NCBI RefSeq assembly: GCF_002705925.1
Contig: NZ_NKRE01000001.1
Location: forward strand, 3,582,604 to 3,646,603
Length of the DNA stretch: 64,000 bases
DNA from: Mycobacterium ostraviense
Lineage (GTDB): Bacteria > Actinomycetota > Actinomycetes > Mycobacteriales > Mycobacteriaceae
Direction of reading: 5' to 3'
Shown: positions 1 through 8,649 of the stretch, piece after piece
Layout of the letters: every line of letters begins with the position of its first letter
How positions within the stretch are numbered: position 1 is the stretch's first letter
Notes under the pieces: generated by a model
What the model was told of the DNA's origin: nothing
The model's input: only the letters and a program-made list of their open reading frames with translations
The model's database searches: none
Position numbers and translations under genes: made by a program

Positions 1-1296
1 AACGTGCTACCGGACACACCCAACGTCAAGACGGTCCTCGTCGTCGAGGACGGGAGCGACCAGGACTATCAGCGCTATGGCGGCGTCGAGTTCTACGCGG
101 CGCTGGAGCAGGGCTCACCTGAGCGGGATTTCGGGGAGCGCAGCTCTGATGACATCTACCTCCTCTACACCGGCGGCACGACCGGATTCCCGAAGGGCGT
201 GATGTGGCGCCACGAGGACATCTACCGCGTGCTGTTCGGCGGAACCGACTTCGCCACAGGGAAATTCGTGGAAGACGAATACGACCTAGCGCGTGCAGCC
301 GCCGCTAATCAGCCGATGATCCGTTATCCGATTCCACCGATGATCCACGGGGCCACCCAGTCGGCCACCTGGATGTCCATCTTCTCCGGTCAAACCACCG
401 TTCTGGCACCGGAATTCAACGCTGACGAGGTGTGGCGCACTGTTGAGAAGCACAGGGTGAACCTATTGTTCTTTACCGGTGACGCGATGGCCCGGCCGTT
501 ACTGGATGCGCTTGACCGAGAACACGATTACGATCTGTCGTCGCTGTTCCTGCTGGCCAGCACCGCGGCGCTGTTCTCACCGAGCATCAAGCAGAAACTG
601 CTCGAGCTGCTTCCCAATCGGGTTATTACCGACTCAATTGGTTCGTCGGAGACCGGGTTTGGCGGTACCAGCATCGTCGCCGCTGGCGCGTCGCAGAACG
701 GGGGCCCGCGAGTCACTATCGACCACCGGACCGTCGTCCTCGACGAGGCCGGCAACGAGGTGAAGCCCGGTTCCGGGGTGCGTGGCATGATCGCGAAGAA
801 AGGCAACATTCCGGTCGGCTATTACAAGGACGAGAAGAAGACGGCCGAGACGTTCAAGACCATTAACGGTGTGCGGTATGCGATTCCGGGCGACTACGCC
901 ATGGTCGAGGCGGACGGAACGGTCACCATGCTGGGCCGCGGCTCCGTGTCGATCAACAGCGGCGGCGAGAAAATTTATCCCGAAGATGTCGAGGCAGCGC
1001 TGAAGGGCCATCCCGACGTCTTCGACGCTCTGGTGGTCGGGGTGCCCGATCCCCGCTACGGCCAGCAGGTGGCGGCCGTGGTGCAGGCCCGGCCCGGGTG
1101 CCGCCCGTCGCTGGCCGAGTTGGACGGCTTTGTGCGCTCTCAGATCGCGGGATACAAAGTGCCGCGCCGCATTTGGTTCGTCGACGAGGTGAAGCGGTCA
1201 CCTGCCGGTAAGCCGGATTACCGCTGGGCCAAGGAGCAGACCGAGGCTCGGCCGGCCGACGACGTGCGGGCCGGTCAGGTGACGACTGGGGCGTAA
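1..1296 (+). CDS. fadD19: Steroid side-chain CoA ligase FadD19, 3' part
   Basis: The window opens inside this gene; the frame is open from base 1 and ends with TAA at 1294-1296, leaving about 430 of roughly 550 residues. The AMP-binding motif YTGGTTGFPKGVMW lies near fragment residue 55. The C-terminal adenylating subdomain carries the motif GRGSVSINSGGEKIYPEDVE and a late lysine in KRSPAGKPDYRW, expected for the acyl-CoA synthetase (ANL) family. In M. tuberculosis FadD19 activates the C8 side chain of cholesterol-derived 3-oxo-4-cholestenoate. The assignment rests on motif content and on neighbours ilvX, fadD17, fadE27, fadE26 and mce4, the same set as around Rv3515c. Substrate is inferred from that synteny. 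Confidence 0.88.
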   Translation, partial: NVLPDTPNVKTVLVVEDGSDQDYQRYGGVEFYAALEQGSPERDFGERSSDDIYLLYTGGTTGFPKGVMWRHEDIYRVLFGGTDFATGKFVEDEYDLARAAAANQPMIRYPIPPMIHGATQSATWMSIFSGQTTVLAPEFNADEVWRTVEKHRVNLLFFTGDAMARPLLDALDREHDYDLSSLFLLASTAALFSPSIKQKLLELLPNRVITDSIGSSETGFGGTSIVAAGASQNGGPRVTIDHRTVVLDEAGNEVKPGSGVRGMIAKKGNIPVGYYKDEKKTAETFKTINGVRYAIPGDYAMVEADGTVTMLGRGSVSINSGGEKIYPEDVEAALKGHPDVFDALVVGVPDPRYGQQVAAVVQARPGCRPSLAELDGFVRSQIAGYKVPRRIWFVDEVKRSPAGKPDYRWAKEQTEARPADDVRAGQVTTGA

Positions 1297-1584
1297 TTTG
1301 GGCCTGGTGCGGCTTTGCCCGAGCTGAGGCGGCGAATGCGTGAGTGACGTTGTGGGGTAAGGTAATTCAGGTCCGGCTGGGTGGGCTCCGCGTTACACCG
1401 CGACGGGGCGCCCTGTATTTCCGGATCGGCTGGTTAGGGGCTCGTTTGGGCGCGCAATATGCGGCGGGTCGGGTGTTCTTGCGCTCGTAACCTGATCGCC
1501 TTGAATGCCGGGCGCTGACCCGGTGCGAGTGGTCGTGCGCGACGCCGTTAGCGCGTCTCCGTGTTCGTGGGCGTCGGCTGTTGT

Positions 1585-2457
1585 GTCCGGGTAGGCGGCC
1601 GCCGGCACCGCCGCCCCCGAACAACACCTCGCCGTTTCCGCCGGCGCCGCCGGCCCCCCACAAGAAGCCGCCGTTTCCGCCCGCCCCACCGGTACCCCCG
1701 CCGTCGCCGCCTGCGCCGCCGGGCCCGCCGGCACCGATCAGCCATTCGCCGCGGCCCCCGGCGCCGCCGGCGCCGCCGCCGATCCCGCCGATTCCGCCGG
1801 CGCCGCCGCCGCCGAACAAGAACCCGCCGTTGCCGCCCGCCCCACCGGCGCCGGCACCGGTCCCGCCGGTGCCGCCTTGGCCGCCGAAGCCAAGCAGCCA
1901 CCCGCCGTTGCCGCCGGCCCCGCCGTTGGCGCCAATTCCGCCGGCGCCACCCGTGCCGCCGTTGCCCCACAGCCCCGCCGACCCACCGGCGCCACCGGCC
2001 TGTCCGGGGGCTCCGGCTGCACCATTACCGCCCGCTGCCGAACAAGATGCCGCCGTCCCCGCCGGCGCCGCCGGGAACCGTCGCATCGGCGCCGTTGCCG
2101 ATCAGCGGTCGGCCCAGCAACAGCTGGGTCGGCGCGTTCAGGAGGTTGAGCACATCCTGCTCGAGGGTCTGCAACGGTGACGCGTTGGCGGCTTCCGCGA
2201 AGGCGTAAGCCCCCGCACCCGCATTCACGGCCTGCAAAAACCGGGCGTGAAACGCCGCGGCCTGAGCACTGATCGCCTGGTATTCCCGGCCGTATGCGCC
2301 AAATAATTCCGCAATGCGCGCCGACACACTCATCGGTTGCCGCGGCCAGGACCTCCGTCGTCGACGTGGCCGCGGCTGCGTTGGCCGCACCGATGGTTGA
2401 ACCGAGGTTGGTCAGATCCTCGGCGGCTGCGGCGATTATGTCCGGGGAGACGAGCAC
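1585..2457 (-). pseudogene. PE_PGRS family protein, frameshifted
   Basis: Three reading frames of the minus strand must be joined to recover a PE_PGRS protein. From 2457 to about 2330 one frame encodes LVSPDIIAAAAEDLTNLGST, the PE N-terminus. From about 2330 to 2040 a second frame continues with ARIAELFGAYGREYQAISAQ and the GRPLIGNGADATVPGG junction. From about 2040 to 1585 a third frame carries the Gly-Gly-Ala/Asn PGRS repeats. After 1585 the frame runs into unrelated sequence, so the native C-terminus is also lost. The usual MSF start is not present before LVSPD. Position matches the PE_PGRS genes near Rv3507-Rv3514. Errors in GC-rich repeat sequence could mimic the shift at 2040, less easily the one near 2330. 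Confidence 0.75.
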
Positions 2458-2806
2458 GTGCGCCGTGACGGAAGCTCCAACCGTTTGGGAAACGTCGGCA
2501 ACGACCGCCCCCCGCGGCGTCGCTAGGTCGGCATCTTATCTACCGAGCGTCTAGCATGTGGGCCGTTTTTCGTCTATTAGTATGGTTGCGATAGCCTCTA
2601 GCCGAGTATCAGTTTTCGCCATATAAGCAGTCCGGTACTACACCCTTGATACTTAGGGAAATAGTGACGGTACGAATCTGTCGCCGGGATCGAGGTTCGC
2701 GCAGCCGGAGGCGGTCGAAACCCGATCAGGGCCCCACGGGATCGGAGCGGGGGACAGACCGCCGCCGCACGAAAACGTCGGCAGGGCGTCTACAGTTCGA
2801 AGCGCG
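2458..2806. other. Intergenic stretch, no gene seen
   Basis: About 350 bases lie between the PE_PGRS remnant and the amidohydrolase gene. The middle part (about 2555-2660) is less GC-rich than its surroundings and probably holds the upstream regions of both divergent genes. I see no ORF with coding character, no RNA gene and no clear operator. Confidence 0.4.
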
Positions 2807-3646
2807 ATGACGATCGATGTGTGGATGCAGCACCCGACCCAGCGGTTCCTGCGCAGCGACATGTTGGCCTCGCTTCGGCGCTGGACCGGTGGGTCCATAC
2901 CCGATACCGAAATCCCCATCTCGGCAACCCTTGCGGTGATGGACGCCGCCGGCGTCGACCTCGGCGTGCTCAGCGCGTGGCGCGGGCCCAACGGCCAGGA
3001 CCTGATCTCCAACGACGAGGTCGCCGCTTGGGTCGCCGCGCACCCGGACAGGTTTGCCGGCCTGGCGACAGCCGACCTGGACCGGCCTATGGCGGCGGTT
3101 CGGGAACTGCGGCGCCGAGTGCGCGACGACGGTTTCGTCGGTCTGCGGGTGGTGCCCTGGCTGTGGAACGCGCCGCCCACCGACCGTCGCTACTACCCGT
3201 TGTTCGCCGAGTGCGTCGAGTTGGCCGTGCCGTTCTGCACCCAGGTCGGTCACACCGGCCCGTTGCGGCCATCGGAAACCGGACGCCCGATTCCCTATAT
3301 CGATCAGGTGGCGCTGGACTTTCCGGAGTTGGTGATCGTGTGCGGGCATGTCGGCTATCCGTGGACCGAGGAGATGGTCGCGGTGGCCCGCAAGCACGAA
3401 AACGTCTACATCGACACCTCCGCCTACACCATCAAGCGGCTGCCGCAGGAGCTGGTGAGCTTCATGAAAACCGGTACCGGACAACGCAAGGTCTTGTTCG
3501 GCACCAACTATCCGATGATCGCCCATTCGCACGCCCTGGCCGGCCTCGACGAACTCGGTCTCAGCGATGACGCGCGACGAGACTTCCTGCACCGCAACGC
3601 CGAACGCGTCTTCGGGGAGCTGGCACGAGGAAAGGTGAACCCATGA
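2807..3646 (+). CDS. Amidohydrolase-2 family protein (Rv3510c-like)
   Basis: A 279-residue TIM-barrel protein of the amidohydrolase-2 / ACMSD-like family. Visible family features are TQVGHTG (about residue 147), CGHVGYPW (about 179) and a C-terminal FGTNYPMI (about 231). The N-terminal metal-binding HxH is not intact (IDVWMQHP). The Asp normally found in the last motif (GSDYP type) is Asn here, so metal chemistry may be altered. Its stop overlaps the ilvX start (ATGA at 3643-3646), which implies translational coupling. This pair sits inside the steroid cluster as in M. tuberculosis (Rv3510c-Rv3509c). The substrate is unknown. Confidence 0.85.
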   Translation: MTIDVWMQHPTQRFLRSDMLASLRRWTGGSIPDTEIPISATLAVMDAAGVDLGVLSAWRGPNGQDLISNDEVAAWVAAHPDRFAGLATADLDRPMAAVRELRRRVRDDGFVGLRVVPWLWNAPPTDRRYYPLFAECVELAVPFCTQVGHTGPLRPSETGRPIPYIDQVALDFPELVIVCGHVGYPWTEEMVAVARKHENVYIDTSAYTIKRLPQELVSFMKTGTGQRKVLFGTNYPMIAHSHALAGLDELGLSDDARRDFLHRNAERVFGELARGKVNP

Positions 3647-5190
3647 ACGGTGCTCAAGCTCTGATCAGCACTCTGGTCGACGGCGGTGTCGAGGTGTGCT
3701 TCGCGAACCCCGGCACGTCGGAGATGCACTTCGTGGCGGCATTGGACGACGTTCCGCAAATGCGCGGTGTGCTAACGCTTTTCGAAGGTGTGGCCACCGG
3801 TGCGGCCGACGGCTACGCCCGCATCGCGGACCGGCCGGCTGCGGTGCTGCTGCACCTGGGTCCCGGACTGGGCAACGGTCTGGCAAACCTACACAACGCG
3901 CGGCGCGCGCGGGTGCCGATGGTAGTCGTCGTCGGCGACCACGCGACCTATCACAAAAAGTACGACGCCCCATTGGAATCCGACATCGATGCGCTGGCCG
4001 GCACCGTGTCGGGATGGGTGCGCCGCACACAGGCCGCCGCTGACGTCGGAACCGATACCGCCGACGCGGTCGCCGCAAGCCGGTTGGGTCCGCAGATCTC
4101 GACGCTGATCCTGCCCGCCGACGCCTCCTGGTCGGAGGGCGCCGCGCCGGCCGCCCCGGTTGTGGAGCGGCCGGCGGCGACCGGTAAGGACCCGGGGCCG
4201 GTAGCCAACGTGTTGCGCTCCGGAGAACCCGTGATGTTGCTGATCGGCGGGGACGCCACCCGCGGCCCGGGATTGGCCGCGGCCGCCCGGATCGCCGAGG
4301 CCACCGGGGCGCGCTGGTTGTGTGAGACGTTTCCGACCCGGCTGGAGCGCGGCGCCGGCGTGCCCGCCGTGGAGCGCCTCGCGTACTTCGCGGAAGCAGC
4401 GACGGCACAGTTGAACGGGGCCAAGCATCTGGTGCTGGCCGGCGCGAAGTCGCCGGTGTCGTTTTTCGCCTACCCCGGCATGCCCAGCGATCTGGTGCCG
4501 GCCGGATGTGCGGTGCATCTGCTCGCCGAGCCCAGGGGAGCGGCGGACGCCCTGGTCGCGCTGGCCGACGAGTTGGCACCGGGCACCCGCGCGCCGGTGG
4601 CGGCCGCGTCGCGTCCGCAACTTCCGACGGGTCCGCTGACGTCGGCGTCGGCGGCCGAGGTGATCGGCGCGCTGATGCCCGATCGGGCGATCGTCGTCGA
4701 CGAATCCAACACTTCGGGTCTGCTGCTGGCACAAGCCACCGCCGGGGCGCCGGCTCATGACTGGCTGACGCTGACCGGCGGGGCGATCGGCTACGGCATC
4801 CCGGCGGCGGTGGGTGCCGCGGTCGCCGCTCCCGATCGTCCGGTGCTGTGCCTGCAATCCGACGGGTCGGCGATGTACACGATTTCGGGATTGTGGACCC
4901 AGGCGCGGGAAAACCTCGACGTCACCACCGTCATCTACAACAACGGCGCCTACGACATCCTGCGGATCGAGTTGCAGCGCGTCGGCGCCGGATCCGCTCC
5001 CGGCCCCAAGGCGCTGAATCTACTCGACATATCGCCCCCCAGAATGGATTTCGTCAAGATGGCCGAGGGCATGGGTGTGCCGGCGCGGCGCGTCACCACC
5101 TGTGAGGAGTTCGCCGACGCCCTGCGTGCCGCCGTTGCCGAACCCGGACCGCACCTGATCGACGCGATGGTGCCGTCGCTGTTGGGATAA
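3643..5190 (+). CDS. ilvX: TPP-dependent enzyme IlvX (acetolactate synthase/benzoylformate decarboxylase-like)
   Basis: This 515-residue protein has the three-domain layout of thiamine diphosphate enzymes. The conserved cofactor-activating Glu lies in LTLFEGVATGAADGYAR near residue 49. The C-terminal TPP/Mg motif appears as SDGSAMYT followed by VIYNNGAYD near residues 407-435, with Ser replacing the first Gly of the usual GDG. IlvX is annotated as an acetolactate synthase homologue, but the sequence is as close to decarboxylases of the MdlC type and no small regulatory subunit is nearby. It follows the amidohydrolase with a 4-base overlap. A role in steroid breakdown is suggested only by location. 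Confidence 0.88.
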   Translation: MNGAQALISTLVDGGVEVCFANPGTSEMHFVAALDDVPQMRGVLTLFEGVATGAADGYARIADRPAAVLLHLGPGLGNGLANLHNARRARVPMVVVVGDHATYHKKYDAPLESDIDALAGTVSGWVRRTQAAADVGTDTADAVAASRLGPQISTLILPADASWSEGAAPAAPVVERPAATGKDPGPVANVLRSGEPVMLLIGGDATRGPGLAAAARIAEATGARWLCETFPTRLERGAGVPAVERLAYFAEAATAQLNGAKHLVLAGAKSPVSFFAYPGMPSDLVPAGCAVHLLAEPRGAADALVALADELAPGTRAPVAAASRPQLPTGPLTSASAAEVIGALMPDRAIVVDESNTSGLLLAQATAGAPAHDWLTLTGGAIGYGIPAAVGAAVAAPDRPVLCLQSDGSAMYTISGLWTQARENLDVTTVIYNNGAYDILRIELQRVGAGSAPGPKALNLLDISPPRMDFVKMAEGMGVPARRVTTCEEFADALRAAVAEPGPHLIDAMVPSLLG

Positions 5191-5193
5191 CCC

Positions 5194-5213
5194 CCGGGCG
5201 CGTCACTGCCCGG
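5194..5213. terminator. Hairpin between convergent ilvX and serine hydrolase
   Basis: CCGGGC and GCCCGG form a 6-bp stem around an 8-base loop, just after the ilvX stop and overlapping the stop codon of the leftward hydrolase gene. No T-tract follows. It could end transcription from both sides. Confidence 0.4.
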
Positions 5214-5914
5214 TCAGCTCGCGGAAATGGTTGACGAGCCAATCCGTCATCCGGTTGAGCACATCCACGGCGGTCTCGAACTTCGCTGCCTGGGCTGCCA
5301 ACGCCACGCCCGCATACCCGAATTCGGTGGGGTATGAACCCGAATTGCCGAACCAAATAGTCACCGTCGCTCCCAGGCCCCCAACCGCCTTTTGCGGCAA
5401 CACCTTTGGCGGCTAGCCCCCAACGATGATCGCTGCAGAGCTGGTGCATCAAATCGGTGACACCGACGGCGCCGGCGAGGCCCACCAGGTGCGCCGCAAA
5501 CCATGCTTGCCTGTCCAGTGGCCACTGCGTCTGCCCGAATGCCGTGAAACCCGGCCGAAGCCGCCGCGATTCGACCACGGTGCCCGCATCGCCGGCTTCT
5601 CGGAGCACGGTTTGCACCTGCCGCGCCGCGTCGGCACGATCTCCCAGTTGCGACCACAGCACCTCCGCGGCGACATCGTCCGATTCGGTGATCGCCTTGA
5701 CCGCGAGGTCTTTGGCAAGGCTGCGATCGTGACGTGGCGCAGCGATCACCAACGGAACTTTGATGGTTGACCAAGCAACGCCGGTCGACCACCGGCCCAA
5801 CGCAGATGCCTCGGTTCGACCCGGTACGGCGATGGCCAGGCCGATGATCGCCGGCACCGTGGCCGAAAGTTCCTCGAAGCCCGCGTCGAGTGCCGGGTTC
5901 GGTTGGGTGGTCAT
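5203..5914 (-). pseudogene. Class A beta-lactamase-like serine hydrolase, frameshifted
   Basis: Reading leftward from ATG at 5914, preceded by AAGGAGG, the protein begins MTTQPNPALDAGF and carries the nucleophile motif WSTIKVPLV (Ser-x-x-Lys) near residue 47, typical of penicillin-binding/beta-lactamase folds. A conserved KGGWGPGSDGDYLVRQFG follows. At about 5335 the reading must shift to another frame to continue with TEFGYAGVALAAQAAKF and reach the natural end ...FRELTGQ at 5203. Without the shift the frame runs past 5203 into ilvX antisense. There is no signal peptide, so it would act in the cytoplasm. The substrate is unknown. A sequencing error at one base is possible. Confidence 0.75.
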
Positions 5915-5948
5915 GGCCTCCTTGCGTGCAGCGGGTCCACTAAACCGC

Positions 5949-7454
5949 CTATCGCCGTATCGGCCACACCGGATCACCGCAGTCGACACCCTCGGCCGAC
6001 AACTGGCGTTTGAGCACTTTGAACGTCGGCGTCTTCGGCAAAGCGGCGCTCACCCGGACGTATGACGGCCACTGCTTGGGCCCGAGGTCGGATTGTTGAG
6101 CTAGAAAAGCCCGGAACGAGCCGACGTCGAAGTCGACACCCGACGCCATCACCACCGCCGCCATCACCTGATCACCGACCACCGGATCGGGGACCGGATA
6201 AACCGCTACCTCGACGACTCCGGGGTAGCGCAGCAGCACCCGTTCGATCGGTGCCGTGCCGAGATTCTCCCCGTCGACTCGCATCCAATCACCCAGCCGC
6301 CCAGCGAAATAGGCATATCCGGCTTCGTCGCGGTAGGCCAGGTCGCCGCTGTGGTAGACGCCACCGGCCATGCGCTCGGCGGACGCGGCGTCGTCGTTGT
6401 AGTAGCCCTCGAAGCGACCCGGCCCGGCAACGTTGACCAACTCGCCGACGACGCCGGGTGGGCACTGTTCGCCGGTCTCGGGGTCGACGATCTGAATCCC
6501 GTCTGGCAGCGGTCCCAGCGCGCCGGCCGGAGTGTCGGGTGTCCGGCTGATCGCCACGCCGCCTTCGGTCGAACCGAACCCGTCGATGACCACACAGCCG
6601 AATCGGCGCGCGAAACGCTCGACGTCGCCGGGCACCCCTTCATTGCCGTATACCGCCCGCAGCGGGTTGTCGGCGTCGTCGGGCTGCTCGGGTGTGGCAA
6701 GCACGTACGACAACGGTTTGCCGACGTAATTTGCGTAAGTCGCGCCGTAGCGGCGCACGTCCGTCATGAAGCCGGAGGCAGAAAACTTACGGCGCAACGC
6801 CATTGAGCCCTGGCATGCCAGCGCCACCGCCCATCCGACCAGGACCGCGTTGGAATGGAACAACGGCATCGACACATAGCAGACGTCGTCACGGCCCAGG
6901 CCGAAGCGCTGGGTCATGGTCACCCCGGCGATCGCGACCTTGCTGTGACTGCACTTCACCGCCTTCGGGTCACCGCTGGTGCCCGAGGTGTAGATCAACA
7001 TGAAAGTGTCCGCGGATGAGGCGGATTGGAAACACACCTCGGCATCGTGTCGAGCCGCGACCTGGTCGGCCCATTCGGCGGAATCCACGTTGACGTGGCC
7101 CAGATCACTCAGCGGCGCAACAGATTCCGAGTCGGCGAGCACGAGCTGACAGTCGGCGTGCCGGATGTCGCGGGCCAGTGCCGCGCCACGGCGCACCGGA
7201 TTGAGGCCCACCGGAACGATGCCCGACATCCCGGCCGCCACCAGCATTGCCGAGAAGAACGGGGTGTTCTGCAGCAGCACCCCGACATGCGGCGGACGCG
7301 CCGGGTCGAGCCGCTCACGCAGCGCTGCCGCGATGGCGGCGCCGTGCCGTAGGTGATCACGCCAGCTGGTGAACGAGTCCTCGAAATAAACGCCCCGGTC
7401 GCCGATTTCGGCCAACGGCACCAGCAGTTGGGTGACGGTCGGATCAGTGCTCAC
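5949..7454 (-). CDS. fadD17: Steroid side-chain acyl-CoA ligase FadD17
   Basis: A 501-residue acyl-CoA synthetase, the full family length, starting at GTG 7454. The phosphate-binding loop LIYTSGTSGDPKAVKCSHSK is at about residue 152. FGSTEGG (about 295) and the hinge region GRLGDWMRVDGENLGT (about 388) are in place, and a late Lys lies in KTPTFKVLKRQL. In M. tuberculosis FadD17 thioesterifies a steroid with a shortened C5 side chain. It lies downstream of fadE26-fadE27 on the same strand, so the three probably form one transcription unit under the KstR-type site at 9976. Substrate is inferred from orthology. Confidence 0.9.
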   Translation of the reverse strand: MSTDPTVTQLLVPLAEIGDRGVYFEDSFTSWRDHLRHGAAIAAALRERLDPARPPHVGVLLQNTPFFSAMLVAAGMSGIVPVGLNPVRRGAALARDIRHADCQLVLADSESVAPLSDLGHVNVDSAEWADQVAARHDAEVCFQSASSADTFMLIYTSGTSGDPKAVKCSHSKVAIAGVTMTQRFGLGRDDVCYVSMPLFHSNAVLVGWAVALACQGSMALRRKFSASGFMTDVRRYGATYANYVGKPLSYVLATPEQPDDADNPLRAVYGNEGVPGDVERFARRFGCVVIDGFGSTEGGVAISRTPDTPAGALGPLPDGIQIVDPETGEQCPPGVVGELVNVAGPGRFEGYYNDDAASAERMAGGVYHSGDLAYRDEAGYAYFAGRLGDWMRVDGENLGTAPIERVLLRYPGVVEVAVYPVPDPVVGDQVMAAVVMASGVDFDVGSFRAFLAQQSDLGPKQWPSYVRVSAALPKTPTFKVLKRQLSAEGVDCGDPVWPIRR

Positions 7455-7476
7455 TGCGTCAGACTCCTCGTCGCCT

Positions 7477-7529
7477 CGAGCGTGACGCCGCAGTCACGCT
7501 CGCATCCGAGCGTGACGCCACTGTCACGC
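7477..7529. repeat. Two tandem inverted repeats between fadE27 and fadD17
   Basis: The first element (7477-7502) has perfect 10-bp arms CGAGCGTGAC / GTCACGCTCG around a 6-base loop. The second (7510-7529) has 7-bp arms GCGTGAC / GTCACGC around a 6-base loop, with near-identical core sequence. They fill the 81-base gap upstream of the fadD17 start. They could be a dispersed palindromic repeat or an mRNA processing/stability element. Confidence 0.75.
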
Positions 7530-7535
7530 AAGCCA

Positions 7536-8633
7536 CTAGGCTGGGGTCTCCGCCAGTTCCCGGCCGATCCGGCGCAGCTGCCTGGTGGCACCGCCCAGGG
7601 CGAACTCGGTCTCCTTGGCCGCCAGAAAGTATCGATGCACCGGGTGGTCGGTGTCGACGCCGACACCGCCATGTACGTGCACGATCGTGTGCGCCACCCG
7701 GTGCCCGGCGTCGGCGGCCCAGAACGCGGCCGATGCCACGTCGAGCTCGGCCGGCAGATCTTCGGCGACTTTCCAGGCCGCCTGCGTCAGCGTCAGCCGC
7801 AGCCCTTTGACGTCGATATAACCGTCGGCCAGCCGTTGCCCCACCGCCTGGAAGCTCCCGATCGGGCGGTCGAATTGCTCTCGGGTACGGGCGTATTCGG
7901 CCGTCATCTGCAATCCGCGCTCCAGGACGCCGAGCTGGAATGCGCTGCGGCCCAAGGTATATATCGTGCGCAGCCAGGAGACCACAGCACTGCCGCCAAC
8001 CCGGCGCGAGTCATCCACCGCAACACCATCGAGGGTCAGATGCCCGATGCTGCCCAGGCCGGTGGTGTGCAGGGCGGTCACGGTCACCCCCGGGTCATCG
8101 GCGGAAACAAGGAAAACCTCTGTGCCGGAATCGGTTTCGGCAGGAACCAGGAAGGCGTCCGCGACCGGGCCGTAGCCCACCTGGGTGCGCGTGCCGGTGA
8201 GCCGAAAGCCCTCGCCGGCGGCAACAGCCTGCACCGGACCCTCGCCCATCTCACCGTCGAGCGCGACGGTCAAGATCTTCGACCCGCTGACCGCCGGCAC
8301 CCCCCAGCCCTGCTGCAATTCCTCGGAGCTGAACCGGGCCAGCGCACCGGCGGCCAGTACCACCGACTCGAGATAGGGCACCGCGGCCAGCTGGTGACCG
8401 AGCGCGACCAGTATCGCAACCTGTTCGAGCACCCCGAATCCGTCGCCGCCCAGAGCCGACGGGGCAGCGCTGGTCAGGATGTCGGCGCCGGCCAGCTTGC
8501 CCCACAGCTCGCGGTCAAACCGTTGCTCCAACGCGTCCAGCTGCCGTTGATGCGCCGGGGTGCACACCGCGTCGACGATCGTGTCCACCAGGCCGCCGAG
8601 GTCGGCCGCGGCTTCGGTTGTCGAGAAATCCAT
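7536..8633 (-). CDS. fadE27: Acyl-CoA dehydrogenase FadE27 (ChsE5-type subunit)
   Basis: A 365-residue acyl-CoA dehydrogenase family protein, started at ATG 8633 (MDFSTTEAAADLGG) because this gives a normal N-terminus 16 bases after the fadE26 stop. The C-terminal helical domain includes RTREQFDRPIGSFQAVGQRL (about residue 252) and VHGGVGVDTDHPVHRYF. In M. tuberculosis FadE26 and FadE27 form an alpha2-beta2 heterotetramer that dehydrogenates the steroid C26-oyl-CoA side chain, and each subunit alone is incomplete. Adjacent order and strand support the same pairing. FAD sharing between subunits is taken from the family, not from this sequence. Confidence 0.9.
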   Translation of the reverse strand: MDFSTTEAAADLGGLVDTIVDAVCTPAHQRQLDALEQRFDRELWGKLAGADILTSAAPSALGGDGFGVLEQVAILVALGHQLAAVPYLESVVLAAGALARFSSEELQQGWGVPAVSGSKILTVALDGEMGEGPVQAVAAGEGFRLTGTRTQVGYGPVADAFLVPAETDSGTEVFLVSADDPGVTVTALHTTGLGSIGHLTLDGVAVDDSRRVGGSAVVSWLRTIYTLGRSAFQLGVLERGLQMTAEYARTREQFDRPIGSFQAVGQRLADGYIDVKGLRLTLTQAAWKVAEDLPAELDVASAAFWAADAGHRVAHTIVHVHGGVGVDTDHPVHRYFLAAKETEFALGGATRQLRRIGRELAETPA

Positions 8634-8649
8634 TGCTGCTTCCGTCCTT

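Noticed and set aside
1561..2208. Long Arg- or Pro-rich frames on the plus strand
   Set aside because: They are the antisense of the Gly-rich PGRS repeats, which give Pro and Arg codons in the other frames.
3643..5190. IlvX as a true acetolactate synthase for branched amino acids
   Set aside because: No regulatory subunit gene or other ilv gene is near, and the TPP motif departs from the usual GDG.
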